Counted from the stretch's first letter, positions 11,982 through 25,177 are shown. The stretch: DNA of 64,000 nucleotides from Abelmoschus esculentus (GCA_035048815.1 JAUCBN010000011.1:12239501-12303500), one strand, 5' to 3'. Translations and numbers: made by a program. Notes: generated from the sequence alone by a model not told the origin.

Positions 11982-14900
11982 TCCACAAGTACACATCCAC
12001 ACAATGCATCAAATCTCCATTGCAACATATGTACACCTTCAATATTATCCGTCTTCGTAATAATCTTTCTAAATCCGAGATTCCAAACATAAATAAGAGA
12101 ATTATGATTTGCCCAAAGTTACAAAATAAGCACAGAACAACTACCCAGATTACGATCAAAACCAAAGATCCATTCACCTTGATCATATCAGAGAACTTTC
12201 CCAACCGCAGTTATATGATCCTTGGTTCCAACAGCACCACCGAATTTATTTTTATCCAACCATTCGATGGCTTTTATCAAACTAAATTCATAGTAAAGAA
12301 ATCACTCCGTTGAATATAAAAATTATCCAACAATCTATTGTACCCGTGTTTTCATAACATCCAATAGAAAATGAAAAAGCGTCCTTCTAGTTAGTCGATA
12401 CTCTAGCAAAATCACCTCTTCCTCTAATGTTTGTAGCAAGCCAATCTTCGTATGATAGACATAAAAAATTCACAAGCTTATCAATTTTTATTACCTTATA
12501 CCAAATTTCAAACTCATAGAACACCTTGTAAGACGTGATTTATATCTTTCGGTCATGATGACACAAGGTGCAAATATCAAAACTTGTAATATGCCTTCTA
12601 ACCCTTTCAACATTAGTTAGTAAGCGATTATGACTTGCTAACCAAAGAAAAACCTTTACACATTGGGAAAGTTTTAAATTCTAAATATTTTCTAAGGGAA
12701 ATTAATATTGCCCTCAATATTACAAAATAATATTGTAAACACAAATTTGACAGAGTAACGTTGGTCTTTTTTTCAACACCAACCTAGAAGATCATACCTC
12801 AAACCTTATATTTGAAGGAATAACAGTAACAATTTTCAAGAAAATTTATCGAAGGAGCAAGTTAGAAAGACGATCCTAATCCCAATTACATGTAGCATCA
12901 ACCATTTTGCATACCATAGAAGGAGTAGGGGAATAATGAGAAATGCAATAGAAAATCAAGCGATTATTTACATCTAACTAGTTATCAAACTAAAAGTTTG
13001 TGCCTTTGTCATTTCTCACATGCCAACATATACTCTTTTTTAGAATATTCTATCCATACTTATCCTTGACCCAAAGTTTGTCATCATTCTTCACAAGTTA
13101 GAAGCTAATTTTATATAAGAACACTTTGTTTTGTTAATGTAAGGACTTGAAACCCAACCTTCCATCACTTAAAGGTTCACGTGTAATATCCCATGTAACA
13201 AAAGCCAAGCCTATGTTACCTGAACTTAAACTCCAAACAAACTTCCGTATTAATTTTTCCATATCATCACACACCCCTTTCGGTATCTAAGTACATTGCA
13301 TTATATAAACAGGGATAGCCTGAAGGACAATTTTGACCAAAATGATTCTCTATGGAAGAGATAAACTTTTTATTGCTCACCATAAAAACCTAGAAGATAT
13401 TTTCTCTAATGACAAAAAGGTTGTCTTGGTTATCGTTTGTGTAAAAGAGATACACCTAAGTATGTACTAAGATCAAAAACAACATCAAAACCTAGATTAC
13501 TAGCTAAAGAGACACGAGCTTCCCTTGTATAATTGTTTGAAAAAAGAATTTAAGTTTTAGAAACATTATCCTTATGTCTAGAAAATCTACAAAATGTTCC
13601 ATAACCTCTCTGACAAGTGATAATTGAGAACTTTTAACTTCTGCAAATAGTATCAGGTCATCAACAAATAAAAGATGACACAATCCAGGAGCAGTCCGAG
13701 CAAGCTTAATCCCTTTCCACTCTCCAAGTTGAACCTTCTCCTTAATAGCTTTGGACAAACTATCCATACATAACACAAACAAATATGAAGATATAGGATC
13801 ATCCTATCGAATTCCATGAAAAGGCTTATTAAAACGATCCGAAAACTCTCAATTCCAAAGAATTTGAGTAGACACAAATCGAGCATAAATCATGATTAAA
13901 GAGATAAAATGAAAAGGAAGACCAACAACAAGCAAAATATCTTCAATAAAATCCCATTCTAAACGATCATAGACCTTTTCTAAATCCACCTTATCGCCAA
14001 CAAGGCTTTTTCCCTTTCTTTTTTGCCATTGAATGCATGACCTTCTGAGCTAATATTATATCATCTATAATTTGTCACCCTAGAATGAAGCTCACTTGCG
14101 TATTATTCATCCATTTTTCAAGAAATGGTTTCATCCGTTGCACCAACAACTTGGATACAATTTTATAAAGCATCGTACATAAATTGATGGGTTGCAATTG
14201 ACTAATAAATTATGGGTTTTTCACTTTCGGGATTAAAACAATAAGAGTCTGATTAAATCAATCTTCCAAGTATCAATCTTAAAAAAATCTTTAACAAAAT
14301 TAAAGACCGAAGCTTCAACTTTTACCCAATTTTTCTAATAAAAAACCACTGGTAAACAAGGCCTAAGTTCGACTAGGAAAGAAGAGGTCTAAGTCCGGCT
14401 TCACTATATTGGTGAAAGTTGTAAGTCATATCCATAATCCGAGAGCTTTGTTGATCACTAGTAAACAAGGCCCGAAAGTAATTCACTGCATGACATTTGA
14501 GATCATTATTATCAATAATCCATGAACCATTTGGTGAGTTTAGTCTTTGAAACGAATTTCTTTGTTGGCTAACCATTGTTGCAGTATAAAAATAAGTTGT
14601 GTTTCGGTCCCCATTTTGAATCCATTTACTATGTATCTTCTGACTCCATAAACTCTCTTCTTGAGCAAGAACTAAATCCAATTCATCTTTTAATTCTGAC
14701 TCTAACTGAGCAAGACAAAAAGATTGCCATTTTTCAAGAGCTTTCTCAATACCCTTGATGCAAACAAGAAGATGTGCCTTACGATGATCAATATGCCCAA
14801 ACACATCCCGATTCCACACATAACTTTTACCTTGAAAACCCATAATGTTAGCAAGAATGGGACAATCATTTCATTCCATCATAAAATGGAAGTGATGAAA

Positions 14901-15060
14901 CTTAAGATTTGTAGAATCAGAACCCAATTTCAAAAGCAAAGGAAGATGGTCAGAACCAAAACGTCGTAAATGAAGAACATTTGAAAGAGCAAAAATATAA
15001 TACCACCTCGAGTTACACAGAAAACGATCCAGCCGTTGAGATAAAGAACCTCATTTCAAA
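11982..15060 (-). pseudogene. LINE ORF2 remnant: endonuclease end, RT, zf-RVT, start of RNase H
   Basis: Readable fragments in order: QRLDRFL...SRWYY and RRFGSDHLPLLLK (end of the endonuclease, SDH motif); VWNRDVFGHIDHRK and SKWIQNGDRNTTYF (pre-RT linker, 14843-14373); SLSKAIKEKVQ, then LFVDDLILFAE with the RT active-site box as F-V-D-D (13782-13504); KVFLWLASHNRLLTNVERV (zf-RVT, near 12640); and WIFGFDRNLGSCSV (RNase H, near 12170-12130). The frames change between these blocks and several stops intervene, so no full protein can be made. Family: plant L1-type ORF2 with a C-terminal RNase H. Confidence 0.8.
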
Positions 15061-15120
15061 GTGAATTGAGGATCATAGAAACCCATGTTGGTTAACCCAA
15101 ATTTCAAAAAAAATCACAAA

Positions 15121-15601
15121 AGTGCTAACAAACACCTACTCGCTTATGAGAACCACCTTGTCATTCAACATAGCTACAAATAATGTAATATAACTACTTT
15201 CAATTATGTTTGATTTTTTTAGAAGTTAGCCTAAAATAAATAAATAGTAACGGTTCAAAAAATAATAATAAATAAATACAGTCTGTATAATATCCTTTTA
15301 TATAACCCGAAAGCTTTTACAAATCCAAATGGCCCAATTTCAAGCCCAAGCACCCTTTGTAATATGATTTTAGCATTTTATGCTCAAATTTAATGGTTTT
15401 GGATATTAAGCCCAAAACAAGCACAATTGTGTTTCTTTAGCCCGTCAAAACGGTCATGTAACGTTTTGTCACTGGTCTCTCCCAAGTCACATGGATTGCT
15501 GATGATAGACTTGACCAATTATACATATAAAGAGAAAAAATAATGGGGATAGTAATAAAAGTAATAATTGCAGTAATTATTACCGACAATAGAGGAGAGA
15601 A
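15121..15601. other. Gene-free intergenic DNA
   Basis: AT-rich sequence between the 5'-truncated LINE and the solo LTR. No gene or element is recognised. Confidence 0.5.
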
Positions 15602-18600
15602 TGTAACACCCTCAATGGGGCTTAGGAGAAACCATGATCAATTGATAGCCAAAATACGTAATAGGAGGACTTAATTGAAATAAAAGAAAAATAAAAGGGC
15701 TAAATAAAGGTGACCAAATTGAATTAAATGAGAAACATGAAGGTTGCATGATAAATGATAGGATTCCATGGGTTACCCTTCCATTTAAATTAAACCTATT
15801 TATAACAAAAAAGACAAAATTGATATTTCATGTGTTAAAAAAGATGATGGATATCATCTTCCTTCCCCCAATTCACGTGAGAAAAAAAAAGAGAAGAGAG
15901 GGAGTCTTGAGAGAAAATTTAGAGAAGTCATTGAAGGAGATTTAAAAGCTTTACATGGTTAAAAAGAATAAGCTAGAAAATCAAGTCTAAAGGTCTTGGT
16001 AAGCTTCTCTTTCCATAACCAAAATTATGGGGTTTAAGCTTTTAGATTTTGAATGTTTCTATGATGCTTTTATGTTGAATTAGGTTGTTAGAAACTTAAT
16101 TTAAGGATTGTATTTACTTGAGTTTAATTTTAGAGGCATGAGAAAGTAAATTAAGAAGCTTAGAATTTGGAATTTTGTAAATGTTACATGTGTGTTAATT
16201 GATTCGATAAGTTGCTGGAAAAAAGGATTAAATGATGTTAATTTTAAGTTTAAGGTGTTGTAAATTTGGAAGAACAAGCTTGGATTAGATTTGAACGCAT
16301 GAAATGAAAGATAGTCAAAATTTGCCTAGAAATGCAATTCCGGGTAGCCACTTTGGAAAATTTCCTATGACAAAATTGAGGGATTAGAGGCTAAACTTTT
16401 GCAGTCAAATAGCCTCATGCATCTAGTTTATGTGAAAATTTACGTCACCTCATTTGGATTTTTGTAGAGAAAGTTATGAACCTTTTCGTAAGGGATGTTT
16501 GAGTAGTCCCAAATCTGGAGAGACCCGATTTTAAATAAAATCTAGTGCTGATTGGATTCTAATTAAAATGTGAGGTTAAATTATCCTCGTAGAGGATCTT
16601 CTTATCTTTCTAAATAGGTAAAATGAGCTAAATTCGGGTAAGAGAGCTAGGAGATATGATCGATTTTCTAAAGGATAGCAAAGTTGTCCCTAATGAAAAA
16701 ATATGAATGTTTACATTTGTTAAGCATATGATCCCTTGAATTAAGTGACTTGGATATGTTCTAATGAATTTCTATGTGTATATGGTTTGTTAGAGAACCT
16801 AAGAGAAGAAGATATTGAAGAAGAGGAAAGACAAGAGCTAGACAAGAGGAAGGACAAGGGGATCACCCTCTACAATCCTTGATTTGCTCAGAAATACTAG
16901 TGAGTGTGGCAAACTTTAGGGTTAGGACCTAGGTCCTAACCTCCCTTTTGTTATTTAATTTGTCATGTAATTGGACTAGTCATATATTTGACAAAAAGCG
17001 AAAGAGGTTTAATTGTTAAAGGACTTGTGTGATTGATAACATGTTTGAATGATAGATTGTTAAGACTAGCTTAGTACATTTACATAGCTCGGAAATACTG
17101 AAGTAAGTTATGGCACGTACCTACAGGATGTCGGGTATGTGGATCGTGCATGAAGCATGTATTTGATGATATAGACATTTGTTTGGTAACATGATATGTA
17201 TGTTTATTTGTTCATATGATATGAACGTTTTGATATTAACATGATAAATGCTTTTGTGATAGCATGTTATGGACATTTGCTTCTATATTAAGAAACTTGG
17301 ATAATATGATTTGAAAGACAATTGAATGAATAATGAAAATATTATTGAGCCTTGTTCGATGGTTGATCATAGGTAGTACGACATGCCTAGGGTCTTAGCT
17401 CATTTGTTAGTACTTTGGTACTTTTGCCCAGTATTTCGGTACTTCTGTTTAGTATTTCGGTACTTGTGTTTCGTACTTTGGATATCTTTGATTGGTGGTT
17501 AGTCACCATTTGTTAGATACCGTGTGTATCTTTTGTTAGTGCCTTTGTGATATTTCTGTCAGTGCCTTCGTGGCACTTCTGTTAACTGTCTTACCTTGCT
17601 AACTAATACCAAGGCATCATATGAAACTAATCTGAAAGTTAAAGCTTAAAGTGTGAAAACCATTTGTAAATGTTTTGCTTGTGAAGCATTTAAACTTGGA
17701 TATGAATTTGCTATTGCTCAGAATTACTATTGAATATTTGGAATGAATAAGTAGTTATAAGTAGCCTTTGATACAATTTTGTCTATGAAAGTTTGAAAAA
17801 AAATGAGAACTGACTAATGAGTCAAATGCATCTAATATATGCTATCTAGAGCATGAATATGTGAATTGTTGAATCTAGGATATATGTTAGAAACATGATA
17901 AATATGATACATGATAAACATGATATTATGATAATCATGATAAGCATGATACATGATAAGCATGATATTTGGTGATTGTTATCCCTTGCATAATTGGTTG
18001 AATTATGGCTATGAATTTGGTTCATTGCTTAATTGGAGCAAGTTATCTTTGTTTATTTGAATAATGTCTAAATGGTTAGACTTAGGTCTACCTCGCTAAG
18101 TACCAAGCAAGTACTTATCACTCGTTTGTTTCCTCTTTCCCAAAACAACAAGTTATTGAGCCAAGGAGTGAGATCGAGTTTGATTGCAAGCCAAGTATGG
18201 TATTTTGTAATTTTTGTTAACTCCTAGATTATGGTGACATAATGATCATGCTTAGACTAGCTTATGCATTTTGACATTTGGTTTATGGTTTGTATATATA
18301 TGGCCATTTGAGCATTTGGTATGTAAGCCTTAAGGCATGGTGATCATGTTAGACTAGTTTGATGTATTTTGAGATTTGGCCTATGGATTTCATATTGGTT
18401 TTTGTTATATGCATTTGGCATGTAAGTTAACTATCTTGGCATGTAAGATATGAAACTAAGTAGGTTAGTATGTAAGCCTTAGGGCCATGTGTATGTGTGT
18501 TAGTTTGCCATAGTAATTATGAATGGTATAATGCTAGCTTGATTGATGGATTGGATTGGATGAGTGTATTGGGATGGTCATACTTGTTTAAGATTGCCTA

Positions 18601-19117
18601 AATGAGTCTAGGATGCTCCCTAGAGAATGAAAATTTTGAGACTAGATAAGAGTCTTCGAATAGATGATTTAGTTAAAAGTCATAAAATTTGATATGTTTC
18701 CCTTTGGTGATTGATCGTGCTAAAACCATTCCTTAAGGTATAATAATTAATTGAGGCTATATAGGAGCCTTTTGATCCAATCTTTTGAGATTAAAGTATG
18801 GGAATCCCTAATCTTGTTTAGAGGTTCCTTAAGTTAGATTAAAGTTCAAAATGGATCTAAATTGGTGAGTTAAGTTTGATGAACGAATTTGTAATTGGGA
18901 AAAAGTTTAAATTGGTTCCGATATTTGATATATGCATATTAAGAGAGTGACTTGTAAGGTCCTCAAATACATTGGTTTGAAATTAACACGTAAGTTTGAC
19001 TTGTAATGTCATACAATAAACAAAACGTTTTGTAAATGAATACAAAGTTCGATTTTGTTAAAAGTTTGAAAGCCCGACCAACACTCCCGTCTCCTAACCC
19101 TGGGCGAGGGTGTCACA
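15602..19117 (+). repeat. Probable solo gypsy LTR, ~3.5 kb
   Basis: It starts TGTAACACCCTC and ends GAGGGTGTCACA, an imperfect terminal inverted repeat typical of large plant gypsy (Tekay/Del-like) LTRs. The flanks are GAGAA (15597-15601) and GAGAG (19118-19122), a target duplication with one mismatch. No primer site or pol occurs next to either end, so I read it as a solo LTR. Orientation is assumed from the usual TGTAACACCC start. Open frames inside are short and unrelated to known proteins. Confidence 0.65.
17398..17500. repeat. ~21-bp tandem repeat inside the solo LTR
   Basis: About four imperfect units of 'tatttcggtacttctgttta' type follow each other from near 17407. They are followed by related 'gtgcctttgtg' / 'gtgccttcgtg' units to about 17580. 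Such arrays are common inside long gypsy LTRs. Confidence 0.6.
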
Positions 19118-21548
19118 GAGAGAAAGAAATTCAAAAAGCCTTATTAGAAAAATTTTAGGAGTCATCAGGAAAGACAAGCAAACATCGAAGGCACAACAAA
19201 ACCATCGTCAACGTTGAGAAGGTAATTATCCTCTCATTCTTTATGTTTTCTTACAAAAAATAATATTAATAAACATGTTAGAACTAAAAGCAAAACAAAC
19301 GAAAACTAGAGTTGATTAAAAAAATAGAACTTAACTATGATAGCACTATTGAAGAGAAGTGGTTAAGTCAGAGTTGAAAATAAGTGAATGAGAAGGGTAG
19401 ATCTAGGTTTAGGTTGGGAAAAGGGAGATTCTGTTGAATCGAATAGTAGATCTAGACTTAGGATAAAAATTAAAGTATTCTTAATTTTAGTATTTATGTC
19501 GACCGATGATGAAGCATGGTGGTCAGTGGTGGATTTGCAGTGGTCAACGATTCAAGATGACGGTCAACTAACATGTCAGAGCATGGTAGAAGGTGTAGGT
19601 TTAAGATTAAACAACATAGGCTTGGACGGTTGTTCGTCGAAGTTTATTGTGTTCATCCGATTTTTGATGAACATTGATGAAAACTTATAAGAATAAGGCA
19701 GTTTTAATATGGAATAAGGGAGGAATCTGGGTAATAAGGAGTTTGTGTTTAGAGTATTTGATAAGAGAGAGAGAGTTAGAGAGAGTGAAATTTTAAGAAA
19801 TGAGGGAAGAAGAGAAAAATCTTAGGCTTAAGGCCTTTTTAACGTGTTCCCAAAACGCTACCATTTTGACAGCGTATTAGGTTGACCCGCCACGTAGATT
19901 TGGGTCGGATCAAGATGATTCACGTTTAGCTCTTTGGATCCTTAGAATTTAAGCTATACGTTTGTATTTTAATACAATTTAGCCCTTAAATTCTCATAAA
20001 TCGAACCCTAGACTTACAATCTTCCTAACTTAATCCGTTATACATTTTAATTGGGCTTTAGGATTCATATTTTTTTCAATTTAGTCACCTTGGGTTATGT
20101 AATTGGACTTATAATCTTATAATTGTTTCAATTTGGCCATTAAAACTTTTATAATTGGGCTAGAAGTCTTGTAACATATTCAATTGAGTCATTAATTGTA
20201 ATAAAATTAGATGCATGTTTTCAATTCTTGTTTTTTTTTTCTATGATTGTTTTAATTATTTTATGTTTGCTGGTTAATGATATCATGACAATTAAGCACG
20301 CATGTTAATCAATTAAGTAGAGCCTTTATATTAGATTTCTTTAATTAAGTCCAATAATTAATTAGGCTATATAATAATAGTAAATTAATAAGTATTGAAT
20401 AGAAAATTTTGTGAGCCTATATTCGAGTAGTGTACTAATACAACTAAATGTTATTCGAATGGTTTCTAAAAAGAATATTCAGTGCATATTATCAAATTAA
20501 AATTAATTAAGTGTCTTAGATAATTAATTAGAGCATAATTAGGCTTAATGCTTAGTTAATTAGATTCATTTAATAAATCAAATATTATGTTCAAGATCCA
20601 AACATGGATAGTTCCTCAATGTAATTGGGTGTTGTCACATAAAAATTTCAAATTAAATAATATTCGAATCATAATTACAAATTATTAGAGCCTATTATTT
20701 TAAGAACTTAAAATTGACAAGATTGTCGCAATCATTTTAAAACACCGGGTGTAAAAATAGCATGACGATTGAATTTTATAAAATCGAGTTTTACGACTTT
20801 TAATTTATTTGTTAATCTTAAAAAATCAAGTTTCTTTGATTAAAACGGGTCTCATTTTACTTAATTTTGAAAAAGACTATCAATTTTAAAAGCCGAATTA
20901 ATTATTTATAAAATTCCAATTTTTACCCTTTAATTTAAAAAACAATTTAAAGTTGTCACCGACCACTTTGGTAGGCTAAACACAAGAAAAGAAATGATAT
21001 ATTTTATTTTTTGAAATTTAGGTTTGAGTGTCGGTTATGCGTAAGGTGACCCTTACGAGTGCCCAAAATTGATAATTTATTAATTACACGTGGCATTTTT
21101 ATATTTTGAACAATAATTTTAATTTAGTTCGTCATTGTCAAATTAATTTTATTCCAATGAGGATATCCTTATGGATAAGAAAATAAATTTCTTGTAAATA
21201 CGAGCTTGATTAAAACAACCAGATGTCTTGGGAAATTTTAACTCGTATTTTTAAGAAATATATTTTTTGCTCTAGAAGATTAAAATACATGACAAATTAT
21301 TATCTGGTCGATTTTAAGTTCTGTCTAATTTAGCTCCATTAATTAAATAATTAAATCCCTAAAATATTATTAATTTTCGAAAGGGTATATGGTAACATCC
21401 AAACAGCTGGGCACTACCATTTAAGCCCTTAGAAATATTAATAATATTGCTAGTTGTTTTTCTAATTATTTACCTAATTTATTTTTATTTTATACTAATC
21501 CTATATTATTTATCATTTTTAAGTAAAAATGGTATATTAAATGTAATA
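19118..21548 (-). other. Decayed Tat-like LTR/leader DNA, no gene
   Basis: On the minus strand 21050-20945 reads 'cataaccgacactcaaacct' and then 'ccaaagtggtcggtgacaac'. This matches the ordered blocks 'cgtaaccgactctcgaaccc' and 'ccaaagtgaccggtgacgac' at 63365-63440 on the plus strand. The second block resembles the LTR-end/primer-site junction of Tat/Ogre-type gypsy elements. The rest is AT-rich and non-coding. A 100-codon frame at 19388-19690 has no recognisable domain and is probably chance. Confidence 0.4.
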
Positions 21549-22955
21549 TGTTGTACATAGGAAGACCTATATCTTTATGGTGAAAGCGCACACCTTTGAC
21601 AAGTTATAGTATTTAAGATATCAATCTCATAGGGACTAGATACCTACATAGATTATTGCTCATACAATAACAAAAAATAAAAACACAAATAATTGATTAA
21701 AGTATGATTAACTAAAATAACTAAATAACTAAAACAATTGATTAGAATTTGAGATACGTTGGGAAGGTTATGTTAGATTGCTTCATAGTGTGGAATCCAA
21801 TTGTGCAGTATTCTCGTCTTATTAATGCAAAAGGTTGAAGTGTCTCCTCGATGATTCGTTGAAGGTTCGCCTTAGTTGCCTTGTCGGGTTATACTTCGTC
21901 GACAAATCAACAACTCATAGTTCGATAGAGCATCCTTTATTGACTCTTCCTTATTCCTAATTTGAAGTACTATTGAGCACCACGTCTTGATAATACCCCT
22001 CGATGAGAATCAAGGATGAACAACAACCGATGATATACTCTTTTTAGTCGTTGAAATCCAAACTTATCTCTAAACCGGATTAGCCGATGCCCAAGAGAAA
22101 AGATCGTATTCACTCATTTCGTGAGACTAACTATCTCTAGTCTAGACAAATATGTTTTTCCTCGCAAACTTATCTTCCGAGCTCGTATGCAAGAAAGAGT
22201 AAATACCCATAGTGAATAAACTATGAATTATGATATTACATTAAAAAAACTCAAATAAAAGTACAATCTTATTTCATAACTACCCCACAAAATAACCTAA
22301 GCCTATGAAAGAATTTAGAACATGATGATGGTAGCGGATAGAATTCTAATCGGTGGTAAGCGGTCGTGCCTTCTCCTATACCTAGGGGTCGGTATATATA
22401 AACCAAGACTAGGTCAAAACTTCTCAAAAGTATGATTTCTAATTATAATAAAATACAACTTTTAATATTAAATGCAAGACCTTTATTTTATTTCCTAATT
22501 TTACTCCTCTTGGACTCTTTACTCTCATAGCTTTGACCATGGCTTACCTTGCTTTCCTTTTCTCTGTTTCTTCTCTAACTTGGCTCAATAAATTCGTCTC
22601 TTTATTCACTTTCTATCGAACACCATATGTCTTAGTTTTTTTTCTGCCACATGGCCAAGTTATTGCCTTGGTGGGTGTTGTACTGCATCTGATCTGATCT
22701 TATTTGCATCTCTCTTCATTTGGCATCTTTTGATGATATCTCGTTTCATTATGCGACCTATTCCCTATATAAAAAAGAAAACCTTAACCATAACCATTTT
22801 CTCACAAATATTGTACAAAAATAGTAATTAAGTAATCAGATGCTAAAATATAGAAAATATATAAAATTATCTATTATTGGCATAAAAGTCTATTAATTAC
22901 TAGGAATAATTGAGTGGAAAGTGGTATAAAATATATAACTTTTACGCACTTATCA
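21549..22955 (-). repeat. Athila-type solo LTR, minus strand
   Basis: The minus strand runs from TGATAAGTGCG (22955) to CATAGTACAACA-type sequence ending at 21549. The 'agtccctatgagattgata' block near the end is the R/U5 signature also seen in the LTR at 2478-4152. The flanks TAATA (21544-21548) and AAATA (22956-22960) form a target duplication with one mismatch. No primer site, pol or second LTR is nearby, hence a solo LTR of about 1.4 kb. Confidence 0.6.
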
Positions 22956-23821
22956 AAATATCAAAATACACCCTTGGTTAACGTCTCAGTACAGTGAGAA
23001 ACCAACCAACTTAGTATATTAAAATATTTATCAATACCCATTTATTTGCTATAATTTTTCTCTATTAAATTATTTAATTAAAGTTACTATCCTAAAAGGC
23101 TCTAATTCTATTTTACTAGGTGAATTAGGTTCTCCTAAAGAAATATATTATATGAATTTTAAAATAAACAACTTAATTAAAACATTTAAACAAATTAAAT
23201 AATTAAGATATAAAACAAAACATATAGAACCAAATTGAATTCTATTAAACTAAATGCTCAATAACAAGTACTAAGTGACAAAAATATTCTAATTACAAAT
23301 TAGAATGCCTAAATAAAGAAACTAAACAAATATAATAAAAAAAGAAAAATTGATAGACTTACTAATGCTTGGCATTTTAGAGCCAAGTATAATCCCCTTT
23401 GATTTGCTCCAAGGCTGCTATCATTCCTTTTCTTTTCTTGTTCTAAGTAGGCATCCCTCTCTTTTATAGGCATTTGGGGAGGAGAAGTTGGGGTTTCCTA
23501 CCAATATGAGATTTATTACCTACACTAAAATTAGTGATTATATGTATGGACATTTTATACCAATGTGAGATTTGTTTCCTACACTAAAATAAATGATTAT
23601 ATATAATGTATATTTCTTGTCAATGTAATATTTATTTTTAAACTAATTATATTTTATAAACTATTTATTATGACCTTATTATACGTATAAATACCCGAAC
23701 AAAATATGAGTATGACAACTGCCTCTCTTTGCTCGTTTTTGTGGAATAAGAAGCGAGCAAAGACTAAGAAGACACATATTTTGTCCAGATTCGCTGTCCA
23801 TCTACTATGCTACTAAAGGTT
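22956..23821. repeat. Gene-free DNA with a ~59-bp tandem repeat
   Basis: From 23499, 'taccaatatgagatttatta' begins a 59-base unit that repeats at 23558 with about 80% match and starts a third, partial copy near 23618. The rest of the interval is AT-rich with no ORF. Confidence 0.6.
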
Positions 23822-24990
23822 GAAGTTGTTCTTCTCATTTGAATTTGTTTAAACTTTTATTGAATCATGGAGTTTGAAGTTGTTCTTGTTATTACAAAAT
23901 TCTTCATCTTCCACCAAACAATGGAGTCTAAAGTTATTTTTCTCATTATAAAATTCTTCTAACTTCTGTCAAACCACAAAATCTTAAGTTGTTCTTCTTA
24001 TTATGAAATTCTCCATCTTCCTTCAAACAATTGAGTCTGAAGCTGGTCTTCTTATTATGAAATTCTTCAAACTTCTATCAAACTACAAAATCTGAAGTTA
24101 TTTTTCTTATATTAAATTCTACAAACTTCTGTCAAATCACGGAATATGAAGTTTCTCTTCTTATTATGAAATTCTTCAAACTCCTATCAAACCACGTAAT
24201 CTGAAGTTGCTCTTCTTATTATGAAATTCTTTATTTTCTGCCAAACAATAGAGTTTGAAGTTGTTCTTCTCATTATAAAATTCTTCAAACTTCTGTCACA
24301 TAATGAAATCTGAAGTTTTTCTTCTTATTATGAAATTCTTCATCTTCCATCAAATAGAAGAGTCTGAAAATGTTCTTCTCATTATAAATTTCTTCAAACT
24401 TGTATCAAATAAAGGAGTCTGAAGTTATTCTTCTTATTGTGAAATTCTTCAAACTTCTGTCATACCATGAAATCTTAAGATGTTCTTCTTATTATGAAAA
24501 TCTTCAAAATTATATCACACCATGGAATCGGAAGTTGTTTCTCTTATTATAAAATTTTTCATCTTTCATAAAAAATGAGTCTAAAGTTGTTCTTCTCATT
24601 ATGAAATTCTTTAAACTTGTATCAAACAAAGAAGTCTGAAGTTGTTCTTATTATAAAATTCTTCAAACTTTTGTTAGACTATGAAATCTAAAATTATTCT
24701 TCTTATTATTAAATTCTTCATCTTCCATCAAACAAAGAAGTCTAAAGTTGTTCTTATTATGAAATTATTCAAACTTCTATCATACCACAGAATCTGAAGT
24801 TATTCTCCTTATTTTGAAATTCTCTATCTTCCATCAAACAATAGTGTCTGAAGTTATTTTTCTTATCATGAAATTCTTCAAACTCCTATCACACCACGGA
24901 ATCTGAAACTGTTCTTATTATTATAAAATTCTTTATCTCCTATCAAACAATAGAGTCTGAAACTATTCTTCTTATTATGAAATTCTTCAT
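23822..24990. repeat. Tandem array of ~22 units of a 54-bp repeat
   Basis: Each unit starts with a 'gaagttgttcttcttatta' variant followed by 'tgaaattcttc'. I count 22 starts across about 1.17 kb. The second half of the unit has two forms, one ending 'catcaaacaatggagtct' and one ending 'gtcaaaccacggaatct', and they alternate for much of the array. This suggests an original ~108-base dimer. Units are diverged at many positions. There is no ORF through it in either direction. It abuts the copia element at 25140 but lies outside its target duplication. Confidence 0.88.
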
Positions 24991-25139
24991 TCTCCAAAGC
25001 TTGGAACTGCTTTTCATCCTGTACCTCTTTGTAAAGGCATGAACAAGTGAACTCCTTAACTCCTTGTCTTTTGATTGGTTGACTCTTCTTATTTAGAGTC
25101 TCTTATCTTATTTGTCAATTCATTTTATTATAAATTTTG

Positions 25140-25177
25140 TGTTAACAGTGAGGTAACAGAGACTTCTAAGGAATAGA
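25140..25177 (-). repeat. Remnant of the copia 3' LTR
   Basis: The 38 bases from TGTTAACAGTGAGG to GGAATAGA match the first 38 bases of the right LTR at 29509 except for one base. The rest of this LTR and the polypurine tract are missing: the next sequence (25181 on) is the end of the internal region. Confidence 0.8.

Larger units (their letters stand above)
5770..15120 (-). mobile_element. 5'-truncated LINE, split by a nested copia element
   Basis: Minus-strand non-LTR retrotransposon. Order from its 5' side: C-terminal part of an AP endonuclease domain (about 15060-14860), linker, reverse transcriptase (14843-13500), zf-RVT domain (about 12660-12480), then RNase H (about 12310-11982). RNase H resumes across the copia insertion at 6146 and stops at 5967-5969. 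The N-terminal half of the endonuclease and any ORF1 are missing, as expected for a 5'-truncated insertion. Many stops and frameshifts make it inactive. The exact 3' end (about 5770) is uncertain because no clean poly(A) tail is visible. Confidence 0.8.

Noticed and set aside
12020..12313. 97-codon plus-strand ORF
   Set aside because: Antisense to the LINE RNase H remnant.
19388..19690. 100-codon ORF
   Set aside because: No domain, no intron context and repeat-derived surroundings; treated as chance.
23822..24990. Regular ~54-bp periodicity resembling a CRISPR array
   Set aside because: The whole unit repeats, with no unique spacers, and the setting is a plant nuclear genome. It is an ordinary tandem repeat.
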